Positions 39,204 through 50,600 of a stretch of DNA of 64,000 bases are shown here, one piece after another. A program made the position numbers and the translations under genes. The notes under the pieces were generated by a model. It had not been told where the DNA came from. It saw only the letters and a program-made list of their open reading frames with translations, and did not search any database. The DNA is from Deltaproteobacteria bacterium (GTDB lineage: Bacteria; Desulfobacterota; Desulfobacteria; Desulfobacterales; Desulfosarcinaceae). The stretch spans positions 62,001 through 126,000 of the forward strand of contig JAKALP010000004.1 of assembly GCA_021824175.1 (NCBI GenBank), read 5' to 3'. Position 1 is the first letter of the stretch. Each line of letters starts with the position of its first letter.

Positions 39204-42200
39204 ATGAAATACATTCCCAGAAGCATCTTTATCTGGCTGGTGGTTTTATTATGGCTCGGCATCAGCATTTGCGCCGATTCCTCAGGTCAAAGCAGTGCCA
39301 AGGCCGCCCTGGGGAATTCAACGGCCCAATCCAAGCCTTCCGCCTTTGACTCAACGGTCAAGCCCCGGACGCCGGAACTCCAGCTTCGCCGCATCACGCC
39401 GGAGGGCGAGGATGTGCCGGCGGGACGCCAGGTGGTCTTCGAGTTCGACCGGCCAATGGTGCCCCTGGGCCGCATGGAACGCAACCCGGAAGAGATCTCC
39501 ATCACCATCACGCCCAAGCTCAATTGCGAATGGCGCTGGCTCGATCCCAGCGCCCTGGCCTGCCAACTGAAGGAAGAAAATGCCCTGACGCCGGCCACCC
39601 GTTATGAAGTCCAGATCACACCAGGGCTTACAGCCATAGACGGCGCCACCATGGCCAAAGCGGTTACCCATCGCTTTACTACCCAGCGCCCGGTGGTGAA
39701 CTACACCCGTTTCCAGCAGTGGCGCGCGCCGGGATGGCCCAAGATCCAGGTCACCTTTGACCAGCCGGTCAGTAAATCTTCGGTGCAAAAGTGCTTGCGC
39801 TTCCGGCTGCCCAAAGCCGGTAAAACGGTATCGTTGACCGCCGAACCGGACGAAGAAGATCGCGAAACCCCGCGTTTCCTGCCGTTGCCCAGTGAAAATA
39901 TGGCCCTGGTGACCGGAGCGGTCAAGCCCGCCAAGGTGGATGACCAAAAGAGGGAAGTCAAAGGCGAGGAGGCCGGGCGCATTTGGGTGCTGGCCCCCAG
40001 CGCCGATCTGGGCGCGGAGAGCGAAGTACAGCTCAACATCCAGCCCGGCCTGGTGTCGGCCCTGGGACCCGAACGCGGCGCGGAGAAACGCACCGTGGTC
40101 TCCTTTTATACTTTTCCGGGATTCCGCTTTCTGGGAGTAAAATGCACCGAAAGCATTTCGCATCAGCAGAAACTGATCCCGCCCAGGTTCAAACCCACGG
40201 ATCCGTTTCCTGAAACCGGCATGGAACAATGTGTGCCCCTGGACCCGGTGGAGCTGGTCTTTTCGGCACCAGTCATCTTTGAAGCGGTAAGAGATCATGT
40301 AACCATCACGCCGGACCTGGCCGGCGGCCGACCAGACTACGATCCCTGGGCCAACCAATACAGCTTTAGTTATCTGCGCTCGCCCCACCAGAAGGGACAG
40401 ACCTACAACGTGCATCTGCCCGAGTTGCTCAAAGCCTTCCAGCGCTACACCCTCAAGAGCCACGCCATCAAATTCAAGGATGAATTCGGCCGGGCCCTGG
40501 ACAAACCCATGGACATGGCTTTCATGACCGCCCATCGCGATCCGGCCATGGTACTGGCGCACAACAATGCTACATTGGAAAAGCAAATCGATACGGATCT
40601 CGGCGTGTATGTAACCAATCTGGACCAGGTGTCGATTCATCACCGGCAATTGACCACCCAGGGACTGAGTGGTGATAGTACAACTCAGCTCCCCGTGGCC
40701 AAGGCCCAGGATGTGGCCTTTGCCATGCCCCTGGGGCTGCGCGAACTGTTGGGCAACCATTCCGGCGCGGTCAGCGGCTATCTGGAGAGTTCTCCTACCA
40801 TTCCTTATTACTCCCAAGAATCCTTCCGCTTCTTTGCCCAGGTCACGCCCTTCCAGGTGCATGTCAAGCTGGGTCACTTCAATTCCCTGGCCTGGGTCAC
40901 GGATATGGCCACGGGCCGGCCGGTGGCCGATGCCAAAGTTACCATCTATAAAGATAACTACTCCCTGTCCGCGCCCACTGCGGTTCTGGCCCAGGCCAAG
41001 ACCGACCTTCAGGGCGTGGCCATGCTGTCCGGCATCGAAACCCTCGATCCCAAGCTGGGGATCTGGCGCTATTACTATGACCCGCAGGAGGAGCGTTTCT
41101 TTGTGCGCGTGGACAAAGGCGAAGATCTGGCCCTGGTGCCCCTGGACGATGCCTACATGACCCATCCGGGCGGCGTGGGATCATCGGTCCGCCCCCAGGA
41201 CGGCCACATGCACGCCTGGGGCACCACGGCCCAGGGAGTATATAGAGCCGGCGACACCATTCAATATAAGTTCTACGTGCGCAACCAGAGCAACCGCCAC
41301 TGGGTTGCGCCGCGCCGAGCCGGCTACACCTTGCAGATCGTGGACCCCAAGGGCCAGACCGTGGAAGAGATCAAGGATCTGAAGCTGTCGGAGTTCGGCG
41401 CTTACGCGAGCGAACTGAAGCTCAGCCCCCAGGCCGCGGTGGGCTGGTATCGTTTTGAGCTGCTGACGAAAATCAAGGAGGACAAGAAGAAGGAAGAAAA
41501 CGAAAAAGAAGAAGGGGAAGAAGGGCCGGAAGAGGAGACCATCCAGGCCCTGCGCGTGCTGGTCAGCGATTTCACGCCCGCGCCCTTCCGCGTAACCACC
41601 GCCCTCAACGGCGACCGCTTCCAGCCTGGCGACCATGTGGAGGTGACGGCTCAAGCCAAGCTGCATGCGGGCGGCCCTTACTCCCAGGCCGACACTCGCA
41701 TCACGGCCATGGTGCGCAAGGGCTATTTCAGCAGCAAGGACCCGCGGGCCCAAGGATTCTACTTCGACTCCGGACCGGATGACGGCCGCCAGCAGTGGCA
41801 GGTGCATCAAAGCAATGTCATGGGCAGCGACCAGGGCGAAGCGGCCGTGGGCTTTGACTTGACCGATCAGCAGATTGTCTACGGCCGCCTGATCGCCGAA
41901 AGCGCGATGCGCGATGAGCGCGGCAAATATGTGGCGGCCCTGACATCGGCCGATTACTTCGGCCGCGACCGCTTTGTGGGGTTGCGCAACACGCGTTGGA
42001 CCTATGATGAAGACAAGCCGGCGGCTGTGGAATATCTGGTGGTGGATGTGGCGGGCAAACCCCTTGCCGGAGCGCCGGTCAAAATCCAGATCAAACGCCA
42101 GGAGACCAAGGCCGCCAGGGTCAAGGGCGCGGGCAATGCCTACCTCACCAATTACGTCACCGAGTGGGTGGCGGTGGCCCAGTTCAACGGCACCTCGGCA

Positions 42201-45188
42201 GCAGATCCGGCCAAGTGCAGCTTCACGCCTGACACGCCGGGGCTCTATGAAATCACGGCCACGATTCAGGACACCCATGGGCGCGATCATACCACGTCGC
42301 TGAAGGCCTGGGTGGTTGGCCAGGGGCAGGTCGTCTGGCAGGAAGAAGACAATTATGATCTGCAGATGATCGCAGAAAAGCAGGAGTACAAGGTGGGCGA
42401 CACGGCCCGCTTCCTGATCAAAAACCCCTTGCCCGGCGCACTGGCCTTGATCACCGTGGAGCGCTACGGCGTGATCGAGCATCGCACCCAGACTTTGGAA
42501 GGCAGCACACCGGTGGTGGAAGTCAAGATCGAACCCGATTTTCTACCCGGTTTTTACTGCTCGGTGCTGGTGGTGTCGCCGCGGGTAGACAAGCCCCTGG
42601 ACGAAAACAATGTGGATCTGGGCAAGCCCACCTTCCGGCTGGGTTATCTGCAGGTACCGGTTAAAGATCCTTACAAGGAGATCGGTATCACAGTCACCAC
42701 CGACCAGGAGACCTACAAACCCCGTCAGAAAGTAAAAGCCGCCATCACGGCCAAGCCGCGGCACGCGGCCGGCGATCAGCCCGTGGAGATCGCCGTGGCG
42801 GTGATCGATGAAGCCGTATTCGATCTCAATCAGAGCGGCCGCAATTACTACGATCCCTACGAGGGCTTCAACCGTCTGGACAATTTGGATCTGAACAACT
42901 ACAGCCTGCTGGCGCGTCTGGTGGGTCGTCAGAAGTTCGAGAAGAAGGGCGACACACCCGGCGGCGACGGCGCGGGCGCGGATTTGTCGTTGCGCAATCT
43001 CTTCAAGTTCGTCTGCTATTGGAATCCCTCCATCCGGCCGGATGCCTCCGGCAAGGCCAATATTGAATTCGAGGTGCCGGACAATCTCACCGGCTGGCGT
43101 ATTTTCGCCCTGGCCGTGACGCCCGATGATCGCATGGGCCTGGGCGACGTAGGCTTCAAAGTAAATCGGCCCACCGAGCTGCGGCCGGTGATGCCCAATC
43201 AGGTGCTGGAAGAAGATACTTTCACGGCCGGCTTCAGCGTCATGAACCGCACCAATGAGGCGCGGGTCATCAAGGTGACGCTCAAGGCCGGCGGCAGCGG
43301 CCTGGCCGACGAGAGCCAGAAGCAGAGCCAGGTCACGCTGCGGCTGGAACCCTTCAAACGTCAAAGCGTCTGGCTGCCCATCCAAACCAAAAGCGCCGGC
43401 GAGATCCGCTTTTCGGCTACGGCCGGCGATGCCATGGACAGCGACGCCTTGGAGCATGTCGTGCCGGTGAACCAACGCCGCTCGCTGCTCACGGCAGCCA
43501 GCTATGGCACCACCACGGAAGCTAAAGTGACGGAAGCCGTGGCCTTTCCGGATGGCATCTTCAAGGATGTGGGCGGCATCAGCGTGGTGGCCGCGCCGTC
43601 GATCATCGGCAATGTCGCGGGCGCCTTTGGTTACATCCGGGATTATCCTTATGTGTGCTGGGAACAGCGTCTCACCAAGGGCGTCATGGCCTCTCATTAT
43701 CAGAATTTAAAAGCCTATCTGCCCGCCGATTTCAAATGGGAAGAGAGTAAAACCATGCCCCAGCGCATCCTGGACGAGGCGGCCGGATTCCAGGCCCCCA
43801 ACGGCGGTATGGCCTACTGGCTGCCCCAGGACGCCTACGTGTGTCCTTACCTGAGCGCCTACACGGCCCTGGCCTTCAACTGGCTGCGGCAAAGCGGCTA
43901 TCAGGTGCCGTCCAAGGTGGAAGAAAAGCTGCTCGCTTATTTGCGCCAGATGCTGGCCCAGGATGTGCTGCCCACCTTCTACTCCAAGGGTATGGCTTCG
44001 AGCGTGCGCGCCGTGGCCCTGGCGGCCCTGGCCGGTCGCGGTCAGCTCAGCCTCAGCGATCTGTTGCGCTATCAGGATCATGTGGCCGAAATGGATCTCT
44101 TCGGTCAGGCCCATTATCTTCTGGCCGCCACCATGGTGGAGGGCGGCCGGTCTACGGCCATGCAGACTGCCAAGCGCATTCTCTCCCACGGCAGTCAATC
44201 GGGCGGCAAGTTCCAGTTCAATGAAATCTGGGACGACAGCTATAGTTATCTACTGGCCACGCCCCTGCGCAGCAACAGCGCGATCCTGAGCGCCTTGTTG
44301 CGTCTATGCGCTGACAGCGAGGGCTTTGCTTTGGTGGGCGATGTGCCTTTCAAAGTGGTGCGCGCCATCACCCAGTCCAGGGGCGACCGCGACCACTGGC
44401 AAAACACCCAGGAGAATATCTTCTGCCTTAACGCCCTGATCGAATACAGCCGGATCTATGAAATCGAAACGCCCAACATGACCGTCAAAGCCTACGTGGC
44501 GGAGCGCGCCGTGGGAGAGACACGCTTTACCGACCGGCGCGATCCGGCCGTAACCCTGACTGATCCACAGCACCAGGTCCAGCCGGGATTGAAGACCGAA
44601 GTGCGGCTGGAGAAGGAAGGACCAGGGCGATTGTACTACGCCACCCGCGTGCAGTACGCGCCCACTGAAGAAAATGCCCAGCCCATCAATGCCGGCATCC
44701 AGATCCGGCGTGAATATGCCGTGGAGCGCGACGGCGCCTGGGTGTTGCTGTCAAGTCCCATGCAGATCAAGCGCGGCGAACTGGTGCGGGTGGATCTCTT
44801 TGTGTCGTTGCCTACTTTGCGACACTTCATGGTGGTGGATGACCCGGTGCCCGGCGGCCTGGAGCCGGTCAACCGCGATCTGGCCACCGCCTCCACCGTG
44901 GATGCGGACAAGGGCGCCTTCAAGGCCGCGGCCGGCTCCTTCTGGTTTTCCTACAGCGATTGGTCTTACTACGGGGTGTACGGCCACAGCTTCTATCACA
45001 AGGAACTGCGCCACGACGCCGCGCGCTTCTACGCCGACTATCTGCCGGCCGGCAACTACCATCTCTCCTACACGGCCCAGGCCATTGCCGCCGGAAGCTT
45101 TGCGGTGATGCCGGTGCACGCCGAAGAGATGTATGATCCTGATGTCTTCGGCAAGGGCCTGCCGGCAAGGTTAGAGGTGGGAGAGTAA
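39204..45188 (+). CDS. Bacterial alpha-2-macroglobulin
   Basis: A 1994-residue exported protein. A signal peptide (FIWLVVLLWLGISICA) is followed by the many beta-sandwich (MG) domains of the macroglobulin family, a macroglobulin bait-like region and, at residues 1485-1488, the thioester motif CWEQ in YPYVCWEQRLTKG. When a protease cuts the bait, the thioester reacts and traps it, which protects the periplasm. A charged Lys/Glu-rich insert (KIKEDKKKEENEKEEGEEG) lies near residue 760. The Cys of the signal end lacks a good lipobox, so membrane anchoring as in E. coli YfhM is uncertain. It is followed by pbpC, as in many bacteria. Confidence 0.95.
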   Translation: MKYIPRSIFIWLVVLLWLGISICADSSGQSSAKAALGNSTAQSKPSAFDSTVKPRTPELQLRRITPEGEDVPAGRQVVFEFDRPMVPLGRMERNPEEISITITPKLNCEWRWLDPSALACQLKEENALTPATRYEVQITPGLTAIDGATMAKAVTHRFTTQRPVVNYTRFQQWRAPGWPKIQVTFDQPVSKSSVQKCLRFRLPKAGKTVSLTAEPDEEDRETPRFLPLPSENMALVTGAVKPAKVDDQKREVKGEEAGRIWVLAPSADLGAESEVQLNIQPGLVSALGPERGAEKRTVVSFYTFPGFRFLGVKCTESISHQQKLIPPRFKPTDPFPETGMEQCVPLDPVELVFSAPVIFEAVRDHVTITPDLAGGRPDYDPWANQYSFSYLRSPHQKGQTYNVHLPELLKAFQRYTLKSHAIKFKDEFGRALDKPMDMAFMTAHRDPAMVLAHNNATLEKQIDTDLGVYVTNLDQVSIHHRQLTTQGLSGDSTTQLPVAKAQDVAFAMPLGLRELLGNHSGAVSGYLESSPTIPYYSQESFRFFAQVTPFQVHVKLGHFNSLAWVTDMATGRPVADAKVTIYKDNYSLSAPTAVLAQAKTDLQGVAMLSGIETLDPKLGIWRYYYDPQEERFFVRVDKGEDLALVPLDDAYMTHPGGVGSSVRPQDGHMHAWGTTAQGVYRAGDTIQYKFYVRNQSNRHWVAPRRAGYTLQIVDPKGQTVEEIKDLKLSEFGAYASELKLSPQAAVGWYRFELLTKIKEDKKKEENEKEEGEEGPEEETIQALRVLVSDFTPAPFRVTTALNGDRFQPGDHVEVTAQAKLHAGGPYSQADTRITAMVRKGYFSSKDPRAQGFYFDSGPDDGRQQWQVHQSNVMGSDQGEAAVGFDLTDQQIVYGRLIAESAMRDERGKYVAALTSADYFGRDRFVGLRNTRWTYDEDKPAAVEYLVVDVAGKPLAGAPVKIQIKRQETKAARVKGAGNAYLTNYVTEWVAVAQFNGTSAADPAKCSFTPDTPGLYEITATIQDTHGRDHTTSLKAWVVGQGQVVWQEEDNYDLQMIAEKQEYKVGDTARFLIKNPLPGALALITVERYGVIEHRTQTLEGSTPVVEVKIEPDFLPGFYCSVLVVSPRVDKPLDENNVDLGKPTFRLGYLQVPVKDPYKEIGITVTTDQETYKPRQKVKAAITAKPRHAAGDQPVEIAVAVIDEAVFDLNQSGRNYYDPYEGFNRLDNLDLNNYSLLARLVGRQKFEKKGDTPGGDGAGADLSLRNLFKFVCYWNPSIRPDASGKANIEFEVPDNLTGWRIFALAVTPDDRMGLGDVGFKVNRPTELRPVMPNQVLEEDTFTAGFSVMNRTNEARVIKVTLKAGGSGLADESQKQSQVTLRLEPFKRQSVWLPIQTKSAGEIRFSATAGDAMDSDALEHVVPVNQRRSLLTAASYGTTTEAKVTEAVAFPDGIFKDVGGISVVAAPSIIGNVAGAFGYIRDYPYVCWEQRLTKGVMASHYQNLKAYLPADFKWEESKTMPQRILDEAAGFQAPNGGMAYWLPQDAYVCPYLSAYTALAFNWLRQSGYQVPSKVEEKLLAYLRQMLAQDVLPTFYSKGMASSVRAVALAALAGRGQLSLSDLLRYQDHVAEMDLFGQAHYLLAATMVEGGRSTAMQTAKRILSHGSQSGGKFQFNEIWDDSYSYLLATPLRSNSAILSALLRLCADSEGFALVGDVPFKVVRAITQSRGDRDHWQNTQENIFCLNALIEYSRIYEIETPNMTVKAYVAERAVGETRFTDRRDPAVTLTDPQHQVQPGLKTEVRLEKEGPGRLYYATRVQYAPTEENAQPINAGIQIRREYAVERDGAWVLLSSPMQIKRGELVRVDLFVSLPTLRHFMVVDDPVPGGLEPVNRDLATASTVDADKGAFKAAAGSFWFSYSDWSYYGVYGHSFYHKELRHDAARFYADYLPAGNYHLSYTAQAIAAGSFAVMPVHAEEMYDPDVFGKGLPARLEVGE

Positions 45189-45218
45189 CGCCATTTTTTG
45201 GGCAGAGTTTGCCGGTGT

Positions 45219-45299
45219 TCGTACTCGTACGCGTACGCGTACTCGAAATATTGAGAAAAAGCCCTTCGAGTACGAGTACGCGTACGAGTACGAGTACGA
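45219..45299. repeat. TCGTAC-hexamer hairpin, copy 4
   Basis: A left arm of TCGTAC and GCGTAC units ending TCGAA, the loop ATATTGAGAAAAAGCCC, then TTCGAGTACGAGTACGCG and further GTACGAG units. The stem is about 29 bp. It lies between the macroglobulin and pbpC genes, so it would be within their shared transcript. Confidence 0.92.
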
Positions 45300-45364
45300 T
45301 TCAGGCCTAGATCAATACATTCGTGGTTTCATGTCTTTGTGCGAGAATATTAAAAGAAGTTAAC

Positions 45365-47539
45365 ATGTCAAAGCATTTCATCAAATGGATTTGGCCCTTC
45401 TTGAGCCTGATGGCTTTGTCAACAGCCATGCTATCCATCCTGACCTTTGCCTGCCTGCAACCCTTGCCCGATCTGACATCCACCGGCCCCATTGCCAAGC
45501 CCCAGCTGCTGGACCGCAACGGGCGGCCCATTACCATCACCTATCAGAACCAGTGGAATCTTCATGACCAGGTGCCCCTGCGTGAAGTGCCAGCGCTGCT
45601 GCAAACCGCTTTTATCCTCTCCGAAGACCAGCGCTTTTACTCCCACCACGGGGTGGATTGGCTGGCCCGTTTAAATGCCGTGCGCCAAAACCTCCTGGCC
45701 CTGCGGCCCACGCGCGGCGCCAGCACCATCAGCGAGCAGGTGGTGCGTCTGCTGCATCCTCGGCCCCGCACGATCTGGTCGCGTTGGCTGGAAGGGTTCG
45801 AGGCCCGGCGTCTGGAAAAGGTTCACAGCAAGGCCGACATCCTGGAGTGGTATCTCAACCAAGTACCTTTTGCTTCCCAGCGGCGCGGCGTGAAGCAAGC
45901 CGCCCGCTTTTACTTCGAGCGTGATCTGGATACCTTGAGCATTCAGGAGACTTTGGCCCTGGCGGTGATGGTGCGCGCGCCGGCCTATTTCAATCCTTAC
46001 AAAAATGCGGCGGCGGTTGAACGGCAGGTGGCCCGACTGGCCCAGCGCATGCGCTCCAAGAAAGCTCTGTCCGAGGCCCAATGGCTGGCCGTATCCCAGG
46101 ATCATTTGAAACCCGTGCCGGCCGCGCCACCGGTGGATGTGCGCCATTTTGCGCGCTATGTGGCTGAACACAGCGATAATTCGGCGGCCTTTATTCGCAC
46201 CACTTTGGATATCGAAGTACAACGCTTTGCCCAGCAGATCCTGGATCAGCGCCTGCAGCAACTCCAGGCGCGCCGGGTAAGCCAGGGGGCGGTCTTGGTG
46301 GCGGATCTTCAGACCAACGAGGTGCGGGCCTGGGCCGTGGGCAACAACCGCCCAGAGGACAAGGAGGCGGGCACGGGCTTTGACGTCGTGCGCACGCCGC
46401 GCCAGCCTGGCTCGGCCCTCAAGCCCTTTGTCTACGCCCTGGCCCTGAGCCGCGACTGGACCCCGGCGACCTTCATCGACGACTCGCCCCTCAACGAATC
46501 CGTAGGTTTGGGCCTGCACACCTATCACAACTACAGCCACACCCATTACGGCCCGGTGAGTTTGCGCCAGGCCCTGGCCAGCTCATTGAACGTGCCGGCC
46601 GTCAAGGCGGCCCAATATGTGGGGCCCGAAGCATTTTTGACTTTGCTGCGCGACCTGGGTATCCACAGCCTGACCCAGCATCCTGATTTCTACGGCGATG
46701 GGTTAGCCCTGGGCAATGGCGAAGTGACTCTGTTGGAGCTGGTCCAGGCTTATACCGTGCTGGCCCGGCGCGGCCGTTTTGCGCCGTTGAAAGTGGTAGT
46801 AAATGCTTCCGGCCCGCCGCCCGAGCGCCAGGTGCTGAGAGAAGAGGTGACCTCCCTCATGGGTGATATTCTCTCCGATGCCGATGCCAGGCGCCTGGAA
46901 TTCAGCGAGGCCAGCCTGCTCAATCTGCCGGTGCAGACCGCCGTGAAGACCGGGACCTCCAGCGGCTACCGCGATGCCTGGGCTGTGGGCTATGATTACG
47001 GCCACGCCGTGGGGGTCTGGATGGGCAACCTGGATAACCGGCCCATGAATGAAGTTACTGGCGCGGTTGGGCCGGTGCTGGTGCTGCGGGCCATTTTCGC
47101 TGAACTCAACCGCAACCGCAATACGGCCCCGCTTTACTTCAGCCGCCGGCTGGAGGCCCATAAGGTCTGCATCGACACCGGCCGCCTGGCCGACGGCCGC
47201 TGCCCCAGCCGCCAGGAGTGGTTCGTGCCCGGCAAACTGCCCCAGGCCAATGTCACGCAAGCGGAACCGGTAAGAATTGCGCGGCCCTTTGGCGGCCTGC
47301 AACTGGCCATGGACCCGCGTATCCCGGACGAAGCCGAGCGTTTCGAATTCAAACTCAACCGCGAGCAGGGCGTGACGGGTGTGGATTGGTTGCTGGATGG
47401 GCAGGAGGCGGGCCGCTCCAAAGGCGCGCGCTATCTCTGGCCCTTGCGGCGCGGCGAGCACCGGTTGCAGGCGCGTATCCATCTGGCCGGGCAGACTGCG
47501 CCGGTGTTGAGTCAGATGGTGCGTTTTGAGGTGAAGTAG
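45365..47539 (+). CDS. pbpC: Penicillin-binding protein 1C
   Basis: A 724-residue bifunctional murein synthase. An N-terminal membrane anchor (FLSLMALSTAMLSILTFACL) is followed by the GT51 transglycosylase (ILSEDQRFYSHHGVDW with catalytic Glu87). The transpeptidase domain has active Ser350 in SALK and the KTGTS box at 528, and a C-terminal BiPBP domain ends the protein. PBP1C and alpha-2-macroglobulin genes are paired in many bacteria. They are thought to act together: the trap guards the envelope while PBP1C repairs murein. I take the ATG at 45365 (MSKHFIKW) because it leads directly into the anchor. Confidence 0.95.
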   Translation: MSKHFIKWIWPFLSLMALSTAMLSILTFACLQPLPDLTSTGPIAKPQLLDRNGRPITITYQNQWNLHDQVPLREVPALLQTAFILSEDQRFYSHHGVDWLARLNAVRQNLLALRPTRGASTISEQVVRLLHPRPRTIWSRWLEGFEARRLEKVHSKADILEWYLNQVPFASQRRGVKQAARFYFERDLDTLSIQETLALAVMVRAPAYFNPYKNAAAVERQVARLAQRMRSKKALSEAQWLAVSQDHLKPVPAAPPVDVRHFARYVAEHSDNSAAFIRTTLDIEVQRFAQQILDQRLQQLQARRVSQGAVLVADLQTNEVRAWAVGNNRPEDKEAGTGFDVVRTPRQPGSALKPFVYALALSRDWTPATFIDDSPLNESVGLGLHTYHNYSHTHYGPVSLRQALASSLNVPAVKAAQYVGPEAFLTLLRDLGIHSLTQHPDFYGDGLALGNGEVTLLELVQAYTVLARRGRFAPLKVVVNASGPPPERQVLREEVTSLMGDILSDADARRLEFSEASLLNLPVQTAVKTGTSSGYRDAWAVGYDYGHAVGVWMGNLDNRPMNEVTGAVGPVLVLRAIFAELNRNRNTAPLYFSRRLEAHKVCIDTGRLADGRCPSRQEWFVPGKLPQANVTQAEPVRIARPFGGLQLAMDPRIPDEAERFEFKLNREQGVTGVDWLLDGQEAGRSKGARYLWPLRRGEHRLQARIHLAGQTAPVLSQMVRFEVK

Positions 47540-47563
47540 CCGGTATTAAGGGTTGGTTATATT

Positions 47564-47666
47564 CAACGCAGAGGCGCAGAGTTCGCGGAGGTGCGCGGAG
47601 GATATATTATTTGTTCATAAATTTTACCTCCTCTGCGTTCCTTTGCGCCCTCAGCGCCTCTGCGTT
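47564..47666. repeat. CGCAGAGG inverted repeat, copy 3
   Basis: CAACGCAGAGGCGCAGAG on the left and CAGCGCCTCTGCGTTA on the right, with ATATATTATTTGTTC in the loop. It fills the gap between pbpC and the DUF2339 gene. Confidence 0.88.
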
Positions 47667-47689
47667 AAAACAAAAACAGAGGAGTACTA

Positions 47690-50600
47690 ATGTATTTCTT
47701 GCTATTGCTGTTGGCTGTGGTTCTTTACATTCTGATCCTGCGCTCAGAAAGGCGTTTGGGGCGGCGCATCGACCGGCTGGAATCGAGTATAGAGTATTTG
47801 CGCAAAAGGATGCAACCGGGAGCCTCGCCCCAGCCGCAAGCCGAGAGTGAAGCTGCTGCGACGGAACCCGAGACCGGCCCCGAAGCAGCCATGGCGGCAC
47901 CGGAGCATTTCTTCCCTTATACTCAGGTGCATCCTGCAAAAGAAGAAGAGATTCCCGTTGAGCCGCCCATGTCTGTGGAGCAGGTGCTTGACATTGAACC
48001 TCAACCCGAATCTCTGGAAGATCTGGTGTTGTCGGCGGAGCCGGCCGAAGCGGTTCAGGAGCAGCAGACCACCACGTTTACCGCCGCGCCGGAAGAGAAG
48101 AAACCCGAATCCCAACCCACGGCCCCCTCCCAATGGCAGGAGCGCTGGCGGGCGTTCAAGGCCACGGTGGATTGGGAACAGTTTACGGGCGTCAAGCTCT
48201 TTGCCTGGCTGGGCGGGGTGGCTCTGTTCATTGCCGCCGGCTTCTTCGTCAAATTCTCCATTGAGCGCAACCTGATTCCGCCGGCCCTGCGCCTGGCCAT
48301 CAGCGCCCTGATCGGCCTGGCGCTGATTATCGGCTCCTTCCGTTTTGGAGAAGAAAAATACCGCGTCATGCGCCACACTTTGGCCGCGGCCGGTATCGGC
48401 GTGCTCTACAGCGTAGTATTCGCCGCCACCCTTTACTACACCTATCTGACCCACGCTCTGGGCTTCGGCCTGCTGGTGCTCATCTCCATCACGGCCTTTG
48501 TGCTGGCGCTTTTCCACAAGAGCCGGGCCGTGGCCGTTTTGGGCGCAATCGGCGCTTATGCCACGCCGGTGCTGGTGCCCACGGGCCAGGAGAGTTTGGT
48601 CCTGCTGTTTGTCTATCTCTCCATTGTCAACATCGGTCTCTACCTGGTGGCTCGGCGTCTGCTTTCCCAGGTCCTGATCCTGGTGGCCGCGGCCGGCACG
48701 GTGGCCAGCCTGGGGCTGGGCACGGAGCGGGTCTTTGATGCAGCTCGCAGCCTGACCATGGCGCTCATCTGGATACTGAATCCGGCTTTATTCACTTATT
48801 TTCTGGCCGCCGGCGAGGCCGATCCGCGTCAAAATCAAGCGGCCCGTTACGCCGGGATCTTCATTTTCATTTCCGCCTTGGTGGTGGCCGTGGCGTTGCT
48901 GCTGGAACCGGGTTGGCCGCCCCTGCTGGTGGTGACCGCGACACAGGCCCTGGCCGTGACCCTGGCTTGGCGCCAATCGGGATGGTACGGCTATGTCATT
49001 GCCTATGGCGCTGTCAGTTTTCTGGTGGCCCTGGCATGGGTGCTCTTTGCCTTTGAGCCCAACCATTTTTCAGCCGGGTTTCCGCTTCTGCTGCTCTATG
49101 GAGCCTTCGGCGGGTTAGGGCCTTTGCTGCTGGTGTGGAAGAACGGCGTCAACCGCGCGGTCATCACCTGGTTCAAGATCTTTCCCCTGGCCGTGGTGCT
49201 GGTCAGCCTGGCCATTGTCTTCCAGCAGCCGGTGGTTTCTTTCTGGTTCTGGCCTCTGTTGTTGGGACTGGAGTTGCTCGGCATTGGTTTGAGTCTGCTC
49301 TTCCGGGCTTTTGTCCAAGTGGCCGTACTGGTGCTGCTCTTTCTGGTGGGCGCCCTGCACTGGCTTTTCAACGTACCGGCCGAGGTGCTGGGATTGGGAT
49401 TTTTTGTCTTCATCATCGGCGCGGGAGTAATTCTGTGCGCGGCCGTGTTTGTGCTCATTCGGCGGTTGCCCGATCTGGTCACGGCTCTGAACCTGGCAGG
49501 GGAGAGTTCCACGCCTCCAACCAGCGTGACCGCTACCGGGTTGACCCAATGGCTGGCCGCGGCGCCGGCCGCCGGTGTGTGCGTGCTGCTGGCCGCCTCT
49601 TTTTTAATTAAGTATCCTCATTATCCTCAGCCGGGCATGGTCACGATAGTCTGCTTTCTGGCCCTGGTGCTGGCGGCGGCGCGGCGTTTTGGGTTCGAAA
49701 TCTCGGGCGTGGCGGCCCTGGTGGGCGCTGTGGCGGCCCAGGCGGTCTTTGTCCTGCATCCTTACCTGGGGCCACCGGTTTACTTCCAGGCTCAACTCTG
49801 GGCCGGCGCTCTGTTTTTGGCTGCGCTGGCGGCGCCCTTTCTCTTTTTTTCTTCCACCGAGCGCTGGCCGCGCATCTGGTACGGTTGGGCCTTATTTGAA
49901 GCCATTCAGGCGAGTTTTTTACTTTTCGTCACCCAACGCTGCTGGCACGGGCCGGAAGTCAAATGGGTGCCCCTGGTTCTGGCGATCCTCAAGCTGCCGG
50001 CGGTGGCCGTGCTTCTGCCTCGGCTGGAGGGGCGACCGGAGCGCAACGCCATCCTGGCCTTTCATGGCGGCGTACTGCTCTTCTATCTCTCCACCCAGCC
50101 CGTGCTGGTGCTGGATTACGGCTGGATCGGCCCGACCTTTGTCTTCGAGGCCGCGGCCTTGCTCTGGCTCAACCGCCGCATCGAACATCCGGGCCTGCGC
50201 TGGGTGGCGCTCTTGATGGCACCGGCCGGGCTGCTGATTCTCTTCTTCCACCTGCCGGTGCTCAAATCCCCCCAAAGTCTTCCCATCCTCAACAGCGCGG
50301 TGCTGAGCACAGCCGCGGCTGTGGCCGCCCTGGCCCTGGCCGTGGGCCCGGCCGGTTATCCCCGGCGCCGCCTGGCCGCCCTGGATCTTCCAAACACCTT
50401 CTTGTGGCTGGCCGTGGTCACGGGTTTTGTGCTGGTCAATCTGGTGGTGGCCGATCTCTTCGCCCGGCCCGGAACCGCTTTCACCATCTGGCCGGGAAGT
50501 AATTTTGTGCAGGGGGCCTGCTATGGCCTGGCTTGGGTAGCCCTGGGCGGGCTATTGCGGCGCTTGACCGGCCTACCGGGGGCCGTGCGCCTGGTTGGGT

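Noticed and set aside
39351-43697. Long minus-strand frames over the macroglobulin gene
   Set aside because: The macroglobulin frame is continuous with signal peptide and thioester; the antisense frames are compositional shadows.
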